A stretch of 5,592 bases of DNA, from the NCBI GenBank assembly GCA_002432555.1, contig DJFO01000114.1, positions 1 through 5,592 on the forward strand. The letters run 5' to 3'. The stretch is from Marinagarivorans sp. UBA5870. Its GTDB lineage: Bacteria; Pseudomonadota; Gammaproteobacteria; Pseudomonadales; Cellvibrionaceae. Of this stretch, positions 1 to 5,592 are shown piece by piece. Numbering within the stretch: the stretch's first letter is position 1; each line of letters starts with the position of its first letter. Made by a program: the position numbers and the translations under genes. Below the pieces are notes generated by a model. It did not search any database and was not told the DNA's origin. It was given only the letters and a program-made list of their open reading frames with translations.

Positions 1-325
1 GCCGCAGCCGCTCTTCACACCACGCCAAGTGATCGATTTCCTCGTCCGCCGCCACCTCCATTTGGGTGCGCACTTTTGGCAGTTGCGCGGTGAGCGCCTG
101 CCCTTGATACAAGGCCTGAGCGCAGACCTCGCCCGCATGATTGACCCGCATGAGTCCCGCCGAGTGACGGCACTCCCGCGCGTTGAGCGTGGTGTGGTAC
201 ACGGTGTCCGCCGGGGATGTCCGCCCGGTGGCGCGGTGGCCGGGGGCGAGGGTGCGGAGCGCCCGGTCGAGCTGCACGATCATCCGATCGCGAGGGGACA
301 GGCGCGAATGCTGCGTTTGATGCAT
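1..325 (-). CDS. coq7: Coq7-type 2-polyprenyl-3-methyl-6-methoxy-1,4-benzoquinol hydroxylase (N-terminal part, cut by window edge)
   Basis: Di-iron monooxygenase that adds the C6 hydroxyl in ubiquinone synthesis, acting at the inner membrane on demethoxyubiquinol. The frame stays open to the left edge, so about 108 residues of a family of roughly 210 are present. I see the family hallmark [20 protein letters not shown] at about residues 59-78, whose Glu66 is the first iron ligand, and the helix [13 protein letters not shown] at about 95-107, whose Glu96 and His99 form the ExxH ligand pair. The C-terminal half with the second set of ligands lies outside the window. Two in-frame ATGs exist, at 331 and 325. 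I chose 325 because a CGGA stretch sits about 8 bases upstream of it but only 2 bases from the 331 ATG. The gene is transcribed divergently from the AAA+ ATPase gene. The identification is firm; the start is not. Confidence 0.93.
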   Translation of the reverse strand, partial: MHQTQHSRLSPRDRMIVQLDRALRTLAPGHRATGRTSPADTVYHTTLNARECRHSAGLMRVNHAGEVCAQALYQGQALTAQLPKVRTQMEVAADEEIDHLAWCEERLR

Positions 326-412
326 AATCATTTTCCGTGGCTGTCTGCCGATCGGAGCAAAGCGGCAGAGTGAACATCAATGGAGCGGCGTCGCCGCGCG
401 CTTAGAGCATAT

Positions 413-1894
413 ATGAACTACAACGATTTGAGCATCCTATTGCATTCCAACATAGCGCTGATTGTGGTGGAGACGTTCGACGAAACCCGCGCCCTGTCAC
501 TGTTGCAGAAATATTTTCGCGAACAGCAAACACCGGCGTGGCGTTGGTCTGTGACCGAGGGTCTCCAGCCCCTGGGGTTTGGGCTGCAGGTGGAGGATCA
601 GCAGAATCAGGCAAAACCGGAAGACATTCTTCTCTATATTAAGAAACACCAGAAGGCGAGCGCCTTCGTACTCTGCGATCTCCACCCGTATTTGGACGAC
701 CCGAAGATGGTTCGGTTGCTGAAGGACCTCGCTTTAAACCAGATGGCCGCACGCCACAAGATCGTCTTGATCAGTCATAGGATAAAGTTGCCGCCGGAAA
801 TAGCCCGCTATAGCGCTGCCCTGCAGATGACCTTGCCGACGGAGGAGGAGATTCTGACCATGATCCGCGAAGAAGCTAAATTCTGGGCTGATCGCAATGG
901 GGGAGAGCGCATCAAAACTGACAATCTCACCCTGCAAAAGCTCGTCAATAACTTGAAGGGTTTGCCGCACCAAGACGTGCGCCGGCTCGCCCGCGGAGCC
1001 ATAGTGGACGATGGGGCCATTAGCGACAGCGACCTACCCGAGCTGACCAAAACAAAGTTTGCGTTGATGGACATGGAGGGTGTGCTGCATTTCGAATTCA
1101 GCACCGCGCACTTGAAGGATATCGCTGGCCTCAACCGGCTGAAAGAGTGGCTGGGCGATCGCAAGCAGGTGATGCTGAACACAGACGGAAAATTAAAACT
1201 TGATCCACCCAAGGGTGTGCTTTTGTTCGGCGTGCAGGGCGGCGGCAAGAGCCTCGCAGCCAAGGCCATCGCCGGCATATGGGGACTGCCGCTGCTGCGC
1301 CTGGATATGGCGGCGGTCTACAACAAGTATGTCGGAGAGACCGAGCGCAATTTGCGCGAGGCGTTGAAGCTCGCGGATGTGATGGCGCCGTGCGTTTTGT
1401 GGATCGACGAGATAGAAAAAGGACTGGCGCAGAACGACGGTGAAAATGCGACGTCCAAACGGCTGCTGGGTACTCTTCTGACCTGGATGGCGGAGCGCAA
1501 AACCAAAGTATTTTTAGTGGCGACCAGCAACGACATCAGCGTTCTGCCGCCGGAGCTGATGCGCAAGGGGCGCTTCGACGAGATCTTTTTCGTCGATCTG
1601 CCCGATGCGGAGACTCGGCGAGTGGTATTCGAGATCCACATGGAAAAGCGCGGCGTGGTCAGCCACAGTTTTGACCTCAATGAACTGGCCAATCTCACCG
1701 AGGGATTCACCGGCGCCGAAGTGGAACAGGCAGTCGTGTCTGCCATGTACAGCGCTTCCGCGCGCGCGGAGGATCTCACCATCGACCATATTCGCAGCGC
1801 TATAGCCAACACGAAACCGCTCTCGGTCGTCATGGCGGAACAAATGGCGTTGCTGCGAGCATGGGCGGCCGAACGGGCAGTGCCGGCGAACTAG
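413..1894 (+). CDS. Ycf46-like AAA+ ATPase
   Basis: A 493-residue soluble AAA+ ATPase resembling the Ycf46 family of cyanobacteria, plastids and many proteobacteria; its client is unknown. Residues 1 to about 230 form a family-specific N-terminal region beginning NDLSILLHSN with an IVVET strand, without recognisable catalytic motifs. The AAA module follows: Walker A GVQGGGKS at 273-280 (Lys279), Walker B VLWIDE at 328-333 (Asp332, Glu333), sensor 1 Asn373 in VATSND, and two arginine-finger candidates Arg384 and Arg387 in ELMRKGRFDE, as in FtsH/proteasomal ATPases. The C-terminal lid carries GFTGAEVEQA (431-440), the sensor 2 region. All catalytic residues are intact, so an active oligomeric ATPase is expected. 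No protease domain or membrane segment is seen. An in-frame ATG at 380 would add MERRRRALRAY; I prefer 413 because family-like sequence begins there, though neither start has a good ribosome site. A small membrane protein gene follows 23 bases downstream. Confidence 0.85.
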   Translation: MNYNDLSILLHSNIALIVVETFDETRALSLLQKYFREQQTPAWRWSVTEGLQPLGFGLQVEDQQNQAKPEDILLYIKKHQKASAFVLCDLHPYLDDPKMVRLLKDLALNQMAARHKIVLISHRIKLPPEIARYSAALQMTLPTEEEILTMIREEAKFWADRNGGERIKTDNLTLQKLVNNLKGLPHQDVRRLARGAIVDDGAISDSDLPELTKTKFALMDMEGVLHFEFSTAHLKDIAGLNRLKEWLGDRKQVMLNTDGKLKLDPPKGVLLFGVQGGGKSLAAKAIAGIWGLPLLRLDMAAVYNKYVGETERNLREALKLADVMAPCVLWIDEIEKGLAQNDGENATSKRLLGTLLTWMAERKTKVFLVATSNDISVLPPELMRKGRFDEIFFVDLPDAETRRVVFEIHMEKRGVVSHSFDLNELANLTEGFTGAEVEQAVVSAMYSASARAEDLTIDHIRSAIANTKPLSVVMAEQMALLRAWAAERAVPAN

Positions 1895-1917
1895 TCGGCG
1901 ATTTACCAGGGGGAGTT

Positions 1918-2094
1918 ATGCCAAAACTTTATCCGGAAGACCAAGCGCGAGTGGATCAGGTGCTCGGCGAAGGCATTTACAAAGTGGAGCGCAGGCCCTT
2001 CAAGTTTTGGGGGTTGATGGCCATCCTGATCTTGGTGCTGGGGTTGATCTCGGTTGCCGGGTATCTGGTGGCGGCATATTTTGACAAGCTGTGA
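1918..2094 (+). CDS. DUF3094-like small single-pass membrane protein
   Basis: A 58-residue protein of unknown function that I recognise, from memory, as resembling the DUF3094 family of Pseudomonas and relatives. The N-terminal half is charged and polar, with the pattern LYPEDQARVDQVL (4-16) and KVERRPFKF (22-30), and is followed by one hydrophobic helix at about 31-54. The Arg/Lys cluster just before the helix predicts that the N-terminus is cytoplasmic and the C-terminus periplasmic. The ATG at 1918 is preceded by a strong purine run, AGGGGGAG at 1908-1915, which fixes this start; the frame is open further upstream into the end of the ATPase gene, but that stretch is not family-like. It probably shares a transcript with the AAA+ ATPase, 23 bases upstream. 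The membership call is moderately sure; the function is unknown. Confidence 0.75.
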   Translation: MPKLYPEDQARVDQVLGEGIYKVERRPFKFWGLMAILILVLGLISVAGYLVAAYFDKL

Positions 2095-2095
2095 T

Positions 2096-2114
2096 TCGGT
2101 CGGTTAACGGCCGA
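2096..2114. terminator. Possible hairpin at the convergent gene ends
   Basis: Arms TCGGTC (2096-2101) and GGCCGA (2109-2114) can pair over six positions, one of them G-T, around a 7-base loop. The structure spans the 9-base gap between the stop codons of the plus-strand membrane-protein gene and the minus-strand PPTase gene, and covers the PPTase stop. There is no T-run on either side, so it would be a weak or non-canonical terminator at best. Confidence 0.25.
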
Positions 2115-2880
2115 TGATCTCCTCGAACTGCCGCGGTGTGAAATCGCGTAGCGGCAAGGCTTCGTAAAATTCTACATTTAGCGGCTCCCCTGCCGCCTGG
2201 GGCACTGCAATCGATAACAAGTGCTCCGGACTAATCTGCCAGGTGCGGAACGACCAGCGGGCCGGATCGTCTTGGTGCTCTTCGTGAAAACTCAGAGTTA
2301 AAGGATTGGCGAGCGGCAGAAATGACAATGCTTGCAGGGAAATGCTCAGACCGCGACCGCAAGCCTTTATATAGGCCTCTTTGAGCGTCCAGAGCTTAAA
2401 GAACCGCCACATGACCTCATCGCTAGAATCGCTAAAAATATAGCGATTTTCGTTCTCGGTAAAACATCGTTCGGCCAGGCCGCGAACTTGGTCCACGGGT
2501 TTGATTTTCTCCACGTCCACGCCGATTTCCTGCATCCGCGTCACCGCGAGGGCAACGCGGTTTTGGGTGTGAGAGAGGTTAAACTCTAGGGCCTCCGGGA
2601 GCGAATTCACTATGCTGGGTTTGCCGTGGCTATTGCAGGTGAAGCGCCAGTCCGCCGGAGCTATGTGAGGCGCGTAGCGCGAGAGGGTATGGCGCACCAG
2701 CGCGCGGGTGACCCGGTGTTGATGTTTGTCCTTATCAAATCGGTAGCGCTCCCATCGGGCATGCTCGTCGGAGGTCATCAGTTGGTGGTAGGCGTTCAGC
2801 AGTTCAGTGTCACGCACCGCAGCCGGATCTACCAGCCAGATGTGCACGGTCCGTTCGGGCAGGGAAAGTCCCGTTGCCAT
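2104..2880 (-). CDS. 4'-phosphopantetheinyl transferase, Sfp-like superfamily
   Basis: A 258-residue cytoplasmic enzyme that moves the phosphopantetheine arm of coenzyme A onto a serine of acyl- or peptidyl-carrier proteins. All three family motifs are visible: GKP at 86-88 with FNLSH at 100-104 (P1 region), IGVDVEKI at 119-126 with the Mg-binding Asp122 and Glu124 (P2), and KLWTLKEAYIKACGRGL at 162-178 with Glu168 and Lys172 (P3). The length fits the two-half pseudodimeric Sfp/EntD/AcpT group rather than the short AcpS type. The ATG at 2880 lies 4 bases after the stop of the EVE gene, which argues for coupled translation; GGCGGG about 8 bases upstream is only a weak ribosome site. The frame is open upstream through the EVE gene, but that extension is out-of-frame shadow sequence. 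No fatty acid, polyketide or peptide synthase lies in the window, so the carrier protein partner cannot be named. An AT-rich perfect hairpin lies inside the gene just before the P3 motif. Confidence 0.92.
   Translation of the reverse strand: MATGLSLPERTVHIWLVDPAAVRDTELLNAYHQLMTSDEHARWERYRFDKDKHQHRVTRALVRHTLSRYAPHIAPADWRFTCNSHGKPSIVNSLPEALEFNLSHTQNRVALAVTRMQEIGVDVEKIKPVDQVRGLAERCFTENENRYIFSDSSDEVMWRFFKLWTLKEAYIKACGRGLSISLQALSFLPLANPLTLSFHEEHQDDPARWSFRTWQISPEHLLSIAVPQAAGEPLNVEFYEALPLRDFTPRQFEEIIGR
2419..2450. repeat. Perfect inverted repeat with an extra direct copy, inside the PPTase gene
   Basis: AATCGCTA (2427-2434) and TAGCGATT (2441-2448) are perfect 8-base arms around a 6-base loop. A further copy of ATCGCTA lies 9 bases before the first arm (2419-2425), so two alternative hairpins are possible. 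On the plus strand the hairpin runs into TTTT (2447-2450), looking like an intrinsic terminator for antisense transcription. On the minus strand it lies within the PPTase coding sequence at about residues 144-154. Confidence 0.6.
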
Positions 2881-2884
2881 GAGG

Positions 2885-3343
2885 TCAGCCCGCCGCCTGC
2901 AGCAGGATTTTGGCCTCCGCATCCGTGACGGGCTGGATGGAAAGGCGTCCCTGACGCAGCAGGACCATCTGCTCCAGGCCGGGTATCTGCTTGACCTCGT
3001 GCAGCGCGAGGCACGCGGGGAAGGTTTTGAGGTGCTGGACATCGACCGAATACCAACGCGGGTTTTCGGACGAGGTTTTGGGGTCAAAATACTCGCTCTG
3101 CGGATCAAACTGCGCCGGGTCCGGGTAAGCGGGGGTCGTCACTTGGGCGAGTCCGACTATGCCCGGGGGTTTGCACTGGCTGTGGTAAATAAAGACATGA
3201 TCGCCGGGTTTGACTTGATCGCGCAGGAAATTCCGCGCTTGGTAATTGCGGATACCGTCCCAGCGGGTCGTGCGTTCGGGCGCTTGTATTAAGTGGTCAA
3301 TGCTGAACACATCGGGCTCAGTCTTGAACAGCCAGTAGGCCAT
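2885..3343 (-). CDS. EVE domain-containing protein
   Basis: A 152-residue single-domain protein of the EVE family, part of the PUA/YTH/ASCH-like fold group; EVE domains are thought to bind modified bases in DNA or RNA, and human THYN1 is a relative. The family signature is clear: AYWLFKTEPDVFSIDHL at 2-18, WDGIRNYQARNFLR at 28-41, KPGDHVFIYHS at 45-55, PPGIVGLAQV at 59-68 and NPRWYSVDVQ at 94-103. There is no nuclease or helicase fusion, so this is the stand-alone housekeeping-type version, not an obvious defence effector. The ATG at 3343 has GAGGA at 3354-3350 with a 6-base spacing, lying inside the end of the upstream gene, whose stop is only 2 bases away. A start 8 codons upstream is possible, but the conserved sequence begins at the chosen Met. 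The PPTase gene follows after 4 bases, so the three genes form one translation unit. The family is certain; the cellular role is not. Confidence 0.92.
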   Translation of the reverse strand: MAYWLFKTEPDVFSIDHLIQAPERTTRWDGIRNYQARNFLRDQVKPGDHVFIYHSQCKPPGIVGLAQVTTPAYPDPAQFDPQSEYFDPKTSSENPRWYSVDVQHLKTFPACLALHEVKQIPGLEQMVLLRQGRLSIQPVTDAEAKILLQAAG

Positions 3344-3345
3344 GA

Positions 3346-3657
3346 TCAATCCTCGATCCAAACCCACCGCAAAGGCTCGCCGAAGTCGTCGGTAAGTAGC
3401 TTCTTGCGCGGACGTTTGGATTTTTTCACGTTGTTATGGGGGTGTTTGCGAGATTCCAGGGCCTGCACAACGTCGTCCACGGGCGTGCGGTCCTGCCGCG
3501 GCGGATTTTGACTGAGGCTGCCAAACAGGTTGCGGTTGTCAACTTGTCCGCTCTGCCCGCGGGGCACGTCCTGCACCACTCCTCCCGTCTGCAGGTAATC
3601 CTGGATCTGCCGTTCCAGTTCCGCGCGAAGTTCTGCTTTGGTGGGTCCGGGTTTCAT
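3346..3657 (-). CDS. Conserved-looking 103-residue basic protein of unknown function
   Basis: I do not recognise an established name. The protein begins with a short helix-prone segment, TKAELRAELERQIQDYLQ (6-23), followed by GGVVQDVPRGQSG (25-37), a variable polar middle, TPVDDVVQALESR (58-70), a basic stretch KKSKRPRKK (78-86) and a distinctive C-terminal DDFGEPLRWVW (90-100). The well-formed segments and tight spacing to the EVE gene, 2 bases, argue that it is real. The GG-V-x-V-P pattern after a short helix is loosely reminiscent of the core of Pseudomonas SutA, an RNA polymerase-associated protein, but this is from memory and weak. The basic tract would allow nucleic acid binding; that is inference. 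The ATG at 3657 has no good ribosome site upstream, where the sequence is T-rich. No signal peptide or membrane segment is seen. Confidence 0.75.
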   Translation of the reverse strand: MKPGPTKAELRAELERQIQDYLQTGGVVQDVPRGQSGQVDNRNLFGSLSQNPPRQDRTPVDDVVQALESRKHPHNNVKKSKRPRKKLLTDDFGEPLRWVWIED

Positions 3658-3699
3658 AAAAATCGACAGATATTTGGGCCATCCATAACCTTAGCCCCT

Positions 3700-3722
3700 A
3701 TCCCCGCGGGATGGAAGCCCGC
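3700..3722. repeat. GC-rich palindromic spacer element between serB and the 103-residue gene
   Basis: The 76-base spacer contains the perfect palindrome CCCGCGGG (3703-3710). Alternative pairings are ATCCC/GGGAT (3700-3704 with 3708-3712) and GCGGG/CCCGC (3706-3710 with 3718-3722). It lies just after the serB stop in the direction of transcription and could attenuate readthrough into the next gene, or be a copy of an extragenic palindromic repeat. No T-run follows it on the minus strand, so a simple intrinsic terminator is not supported. Confidence 0.35.
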
Positions 3723-3733
3723 CCTTACCCCGG

Positions 3734-4954
3734 TCAGATAGCCGCCTGCATATCCCGGTCGCGCAAGCCCATCAAATACAGGATCGCGTCGAGCCCCAGG
3801 GTGGAAATGGATTGTTTGGCGGAGGCCTTAACCAAGGGTTTCGCTCGAAACGCGATGCCTAACCCGGCGATACTCAGCATCGGCAGATCGTTGGCTCCGT
3901 CACCGACTGCGATCACTTGCTCCAAGGAAATTCCCTCCTTTGCTGCCAATTCCCTTAGGAGCTCAGCTTTGCGCTGGCCGTCGATCACTTGGCCGACCAC
4001 TCGGCCGGTGATCTTGCCTTCGACGACTTCCAATTCGTTGGCAAATATATAGTCGATGCCAAGTTTTTCCTGCACGAAGCGACCGAAATAGCTGAACCCG
4101 CCGGACAATATCGCCGTTTTATAACCGAGCTTGCGCAGAATTCGAATCAGGTTCTCGGCGCCCTCCGTCAGCGACAGGCGACCGGCAATTTCCTGCAGCA
4201 CGCTGGCGTCCAGGCCCTGCAACAGCGCCATGCGCCGGGCGAAACTCGCTTTGAAATCCAGTTCGCCGCGCATGGCCGCTTCCGTGATGGCGGCCACCTG
4301 TTCGCCGACCCCGGCCGCCTTTGCGAGCTCGTCGATCACTTCGGCCTCAATCAATGTCGAGTCCATGTCGAAGCAAACCAGCCGCCGGGTGCGCCGATAC
4401 ATGTTGTCCGCCTGGAAGGCGATATCCACATCCAAACGCGCCGACAGTTCCGTGAATTCCGCGCGCAAGCGGGTGATATCGCGCGGGCTGCCACGGGCGG
4501 AAAACTCGACGCAGGCTTTGCTTTTGGGGTCGAGACTGTCGAGCGGTACGCGGCCGGAGAGGCGGCTGATCGCGTCTATGTTGAGACCGTGCTCGGCCAA
4601 TATGCTTGTCAGCGCCGCAATCTGGTCCGCCGTCACTTGGCGGGCGAGCAGGGTGACTATGTGCCGCTCTTTGCCCTGCTGATTCACCCAGTCCTGGTAG
4701 CTCGCCTCGGTGATCGGTTGGTAGCGCACCTGCATGCCGAACTCGTGCATCCGAAACAGCACTTCCTTAATGATGGAAGCGGAATCTTCGCCGGGAGGAA
4801 ATTCCACCAAAAGGCCGAGGGTGAGACTATCGTGGATCACCGCCTGGCCTATATCCCGAATGTTCGCCTTGTGGCGTGCCAGAAGCGTGGTGACGGTGGA
4901 AGTCACCGCAGGGCGGTCGATCCCGGAGATAGTGATTAGAATAAGTTCGCGCAC
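3734..4954 (-). CDS. serB: Phosphoserine phosphatase SerB with two N-terminal ACT domains
   Basis: A 406-residue cytoplasmic HAD-family phosphatase that hydrolyses O-phospho-L-serine to serine, the last step of the phosphorylated serine pathway. Two ACT regulatory domains occupy about residues 4-80 and 98-180, which may sense an amino acid such as serine. The catalytic part shows motif I FDMDSTLI (195-202; nucleophile Asp196, acid/base Asp198), motif II SGGF (284-287), the motif III lysine at 329 in QRKAELL, and motif IV GDGANDLPML (351-360). Length, the MRELILI start and the RDRD end match Pseudomonas-type SerB, not the shorter E. coli form. The start codon is GTG at 4954; no in-frame ATG exists before an upstream stop, and the leader is pyrimidine-rich without a Shine-Dalgarno sequence. 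It diverges from ytjB, the arrangement known from E. coli and pseudomonads, and is followed after 76 bases by the 103-residue gene. Confidence 0.97.
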   Translation of the reverse strand: MRELILITISGIDRPAVTSTVTTLLARHKANIRDIGQAVIHDSLTLGLLVEFPPGEDSASIIKEVLFRMHEFGMQVRYQPITEASYQDWVNQQGKERHIVTLLARQVTADQIAALTSILAEHGLNIDAISRLSGRVPLDSLDPKSKACVEFSARGSPRDITRLRAEFTELSARLDVDIAFQADNMYRRTRRLVCFDMDSTLIEAEVIDELAKAAGVGEQVAAITEAAMRGELDFKASFARRMALLQGLDASVLQEIAGRLSLTEGAENLIRILRKLGYKTAILSGGFSYFGRFVQEKLGIDYIFANELEVVEGKITGRVVGQVIDGQRKAELLRELAAKEGISLEQVIAVGDGANDLPMLSIAGLGIAFRAKPLVKASAKQSISTLGLDAILYLMGLRDRDMQAAI

Positions 4955-4986
4955 GGGCAGGGGAGGCCAGTAAAGAATGAGGCGGC

Positions 4987-4992
4987 ATTATA
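4987..4992 (-). promoter_or_regulatory. Candidate -10 box of the serB promoter
   Basis: On the minus strand there is a perfect TATAAT (4992 to 4987), preceded directly by TG, 32 bases before the serB GTG. Transcription would start near 4980, giving a leader of about 25 bases. No convincing -35 box is seen at 16-18 bases upstream (the sequence there is CAGCAA-like), so the call rests on the -10 alone. Confidence 0.45.
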
Positions 4993-5045
4993 CAGAAGCC
5001 GGCGGGGGATTGCTGCCGGGCGTTGGGCTGGGCCAGTCCGCCCGT

Positions 5046-5081
5046 GCCCCGCCACACAGGGGCCTCGCCTGCAGCCGCAGG
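5046..5081. repeat. Two adjacent small inverted repeats in the serB-ytjB intergenic region
   Basis: GCCCC (5046-5050) pairs with GGGGC (5059-5063) around 8 bases, and CCTGC (5068-5072) pairs with GCAGG (5077-5081) around 4 bases. They sit between the serB -10 box and the possible ytjB promoter, in a GC-rich spacer. They could be structural or regulator-binding sites, but arms of five bases are expected by chance in such DNA. Confidence 0.3.
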
Positions 5082-5167
5082 AGTCCGATTGAGTTACACT
5101 AGCCGCCGTTTCCGCGCACGGATCGTGTCGGGTTCGCCCTAATAAGCTCCATAATAGCGACTGTTCC

Positions 5168-5592
5168 ATGTTCAAAAAAATTTCCCTGCCGCTCGTTCAC
5201 TGGCGCCGCCTGCCGCCGGTGTTCTACCTGAGCCTCGGGGCGCTGCTCGGGGTCTTGTTGACCGCCTTCGTGCTCGGTGCGCGCGCCGCGCAAAAAAATA
5301 GCGAGCTGATGCAGGAGTTCGGCACTGCACTCGCCCAACTCGCCGCACGGGAAGCCGTTGATGCGTCCATCAGCCATGATTTGGTTAGCATGCACGCGAT
5401 CATGCAGGAGGTACAGGCACAGCCCCGGGTGCTTATGGCGGCAGTGCACGATCTGGAGCAGAGTCTGTTGGTTCAGGCCGGCCAGCCCCAACCCGGGATA
5501 AAAACGCTTGATTTTTCCGCACCGATTCCCCTGCATGACAGCATCGCCGGTCACGTTACCATCACCCTCAATGCCGAATTTCCCGGTGAGGC
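5168..5592 (+). CDS. ytjB: AhpA/YtjB (Smp) family membrane protein, N-terminal part cut by window edge
   Basis: The frame is open from the ATG at 5168 to the right edge, giving 141 residues. A short basic cytoplasmic start, FKKISLPLVHWRR (2-14), is followed by one hydrophobic helix at about 17-38, then a largely periplasmic soluble region rich in Gln, Ala and Leu. This single-anchor layout, together with the position divergent from serB, fits the Smp/YtjB family, called AhpA in pseudomonads; its function is poorly defined, with old links to haemolysin expression. The family call relies partly on gene context, as no catalytic motif is known to me. There is no in-frame alternative start nearby upstream, and no clear ribosome site precedes the ATG. 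A TACACT at 5095-5100 is a weak -10 candidate. Confidence 0.8.
   Translation, partial: MFKKISLPLVHWRRLPPVFYLSLGALLGVLLTAFVLGARAAQKNSELMQEFGTALAQLAAREAVDASISHDLVSMHAIMQEVQAQPRVLMAAVHDLEQSLLVQAGQPQPGIKTLDFSAPIPLHDSIAGHVTITLNAEFPGE

Noticed and set aside
323..328. CATAAT as a plus-strand -10 box for the ATPase gene
   Set aside because: No -35 partner at suitable spacing, and it overlaps the coq7 start codons.
15..380. Minus-strand 121-codon frame and plus-strand 29-373 frame at the left edge
   Set aside because: Both are shadows of the coq7 frame, which runs open to the edge and carries the di-iron ligand motifs.
808..1833. Minus-strand open frames (808-1278, 1318-1833) opposite the AAA+ ATPase
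   Set aside because: Ser/Arg-rich shadow translations without motifs, antisense to an intact AAA+ core.
2881..3108. N-terminal extension of the PPTase frame by 76 codons
   Set aside because: The extra residues overlap the EVE gene in another frame and are Arg/Ser/Pro-rich shadow; PPTase-like sequence begins at the Met at 2880.
2885..3343. EVE protein as part of a defence or modified-DNA restriction system
   Set aside because: It is a stand-alone EVE domain with no nuclease, helicase or methyltransferase nearby; the neighbours are metabolic genes.
3989..4939. Long plus-strand open frame of 316 codons opposite serB
   Set aside because: It lies entirely antisense to a certain gene, its composition (rich in His, Arg, Gln, Gly) is that of a frame shadow, and no domain is recognisable.

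Overview
The window reads as ordinary core chromosome of a non-enteric gammaproteobacterium. The evidence is a Coq7-type ubiquinone hydroxylase, a Pseudomonas-like SerB with two N-terminal ACT domains, the divergent serB/ytjB (AhpA/Smp) pair that is also known from E. coli and pseudomonads, and a small DUF3094-like membrane protein. The DNA is moderately GC-rich and coding density is high. I see no mobile element, CRISPR array, rRNA or tRNA. Genus is not assignable by eye; a relative of Pseudomonas/Cellvibrionales-type bacteria is my inference.

Layout, left to right. At 1-325 (minus) lies the 5' part of coq7, cut by the left edge. A short divergent spacer separates it from a plus-strand pair: a Ycf46-like AAA+ ATPase (413-1894) and, 23 bases later, a 58-residue single-pass membrane protein (1918-2094). 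This pair converges, with only 9 bases between stop codons, on a minus-strand cluster that runs from right to left: serB (4954-3734), a 103-residue basic hypothetical protein (3657-3346), an EVE-domain protein (3343-2885) and a 4'-phosphopantetheinyl transferase (2880-2104). The last three genes are separated by 2 and 4 bases and are almost certainly co-translated; serB is 76 bases upstream and may or may not share the transcript. At the right edge, ytjB/ahpA (5168 onward, plus) diverges from serB and is cut by the window end.

Functionally, coq7 serves ubiquinone synthesis, serB makes the last step of serine synthesis, and the PPTase activates acyl or peptidyl carrier proteins. The EVE protein belongs to a fold that reads modified nucleic-acid bases. 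The AAA+ ATPase, its small membrane neighbour and the 103-residue protein have no settled function. No clearly new system is visible. The best leads are the AAA+/membrane-peptide pair, the tightly packed 103-residue/EVE/PPTase cluster, and a perfect hairpin embedded in the PPTase gene.
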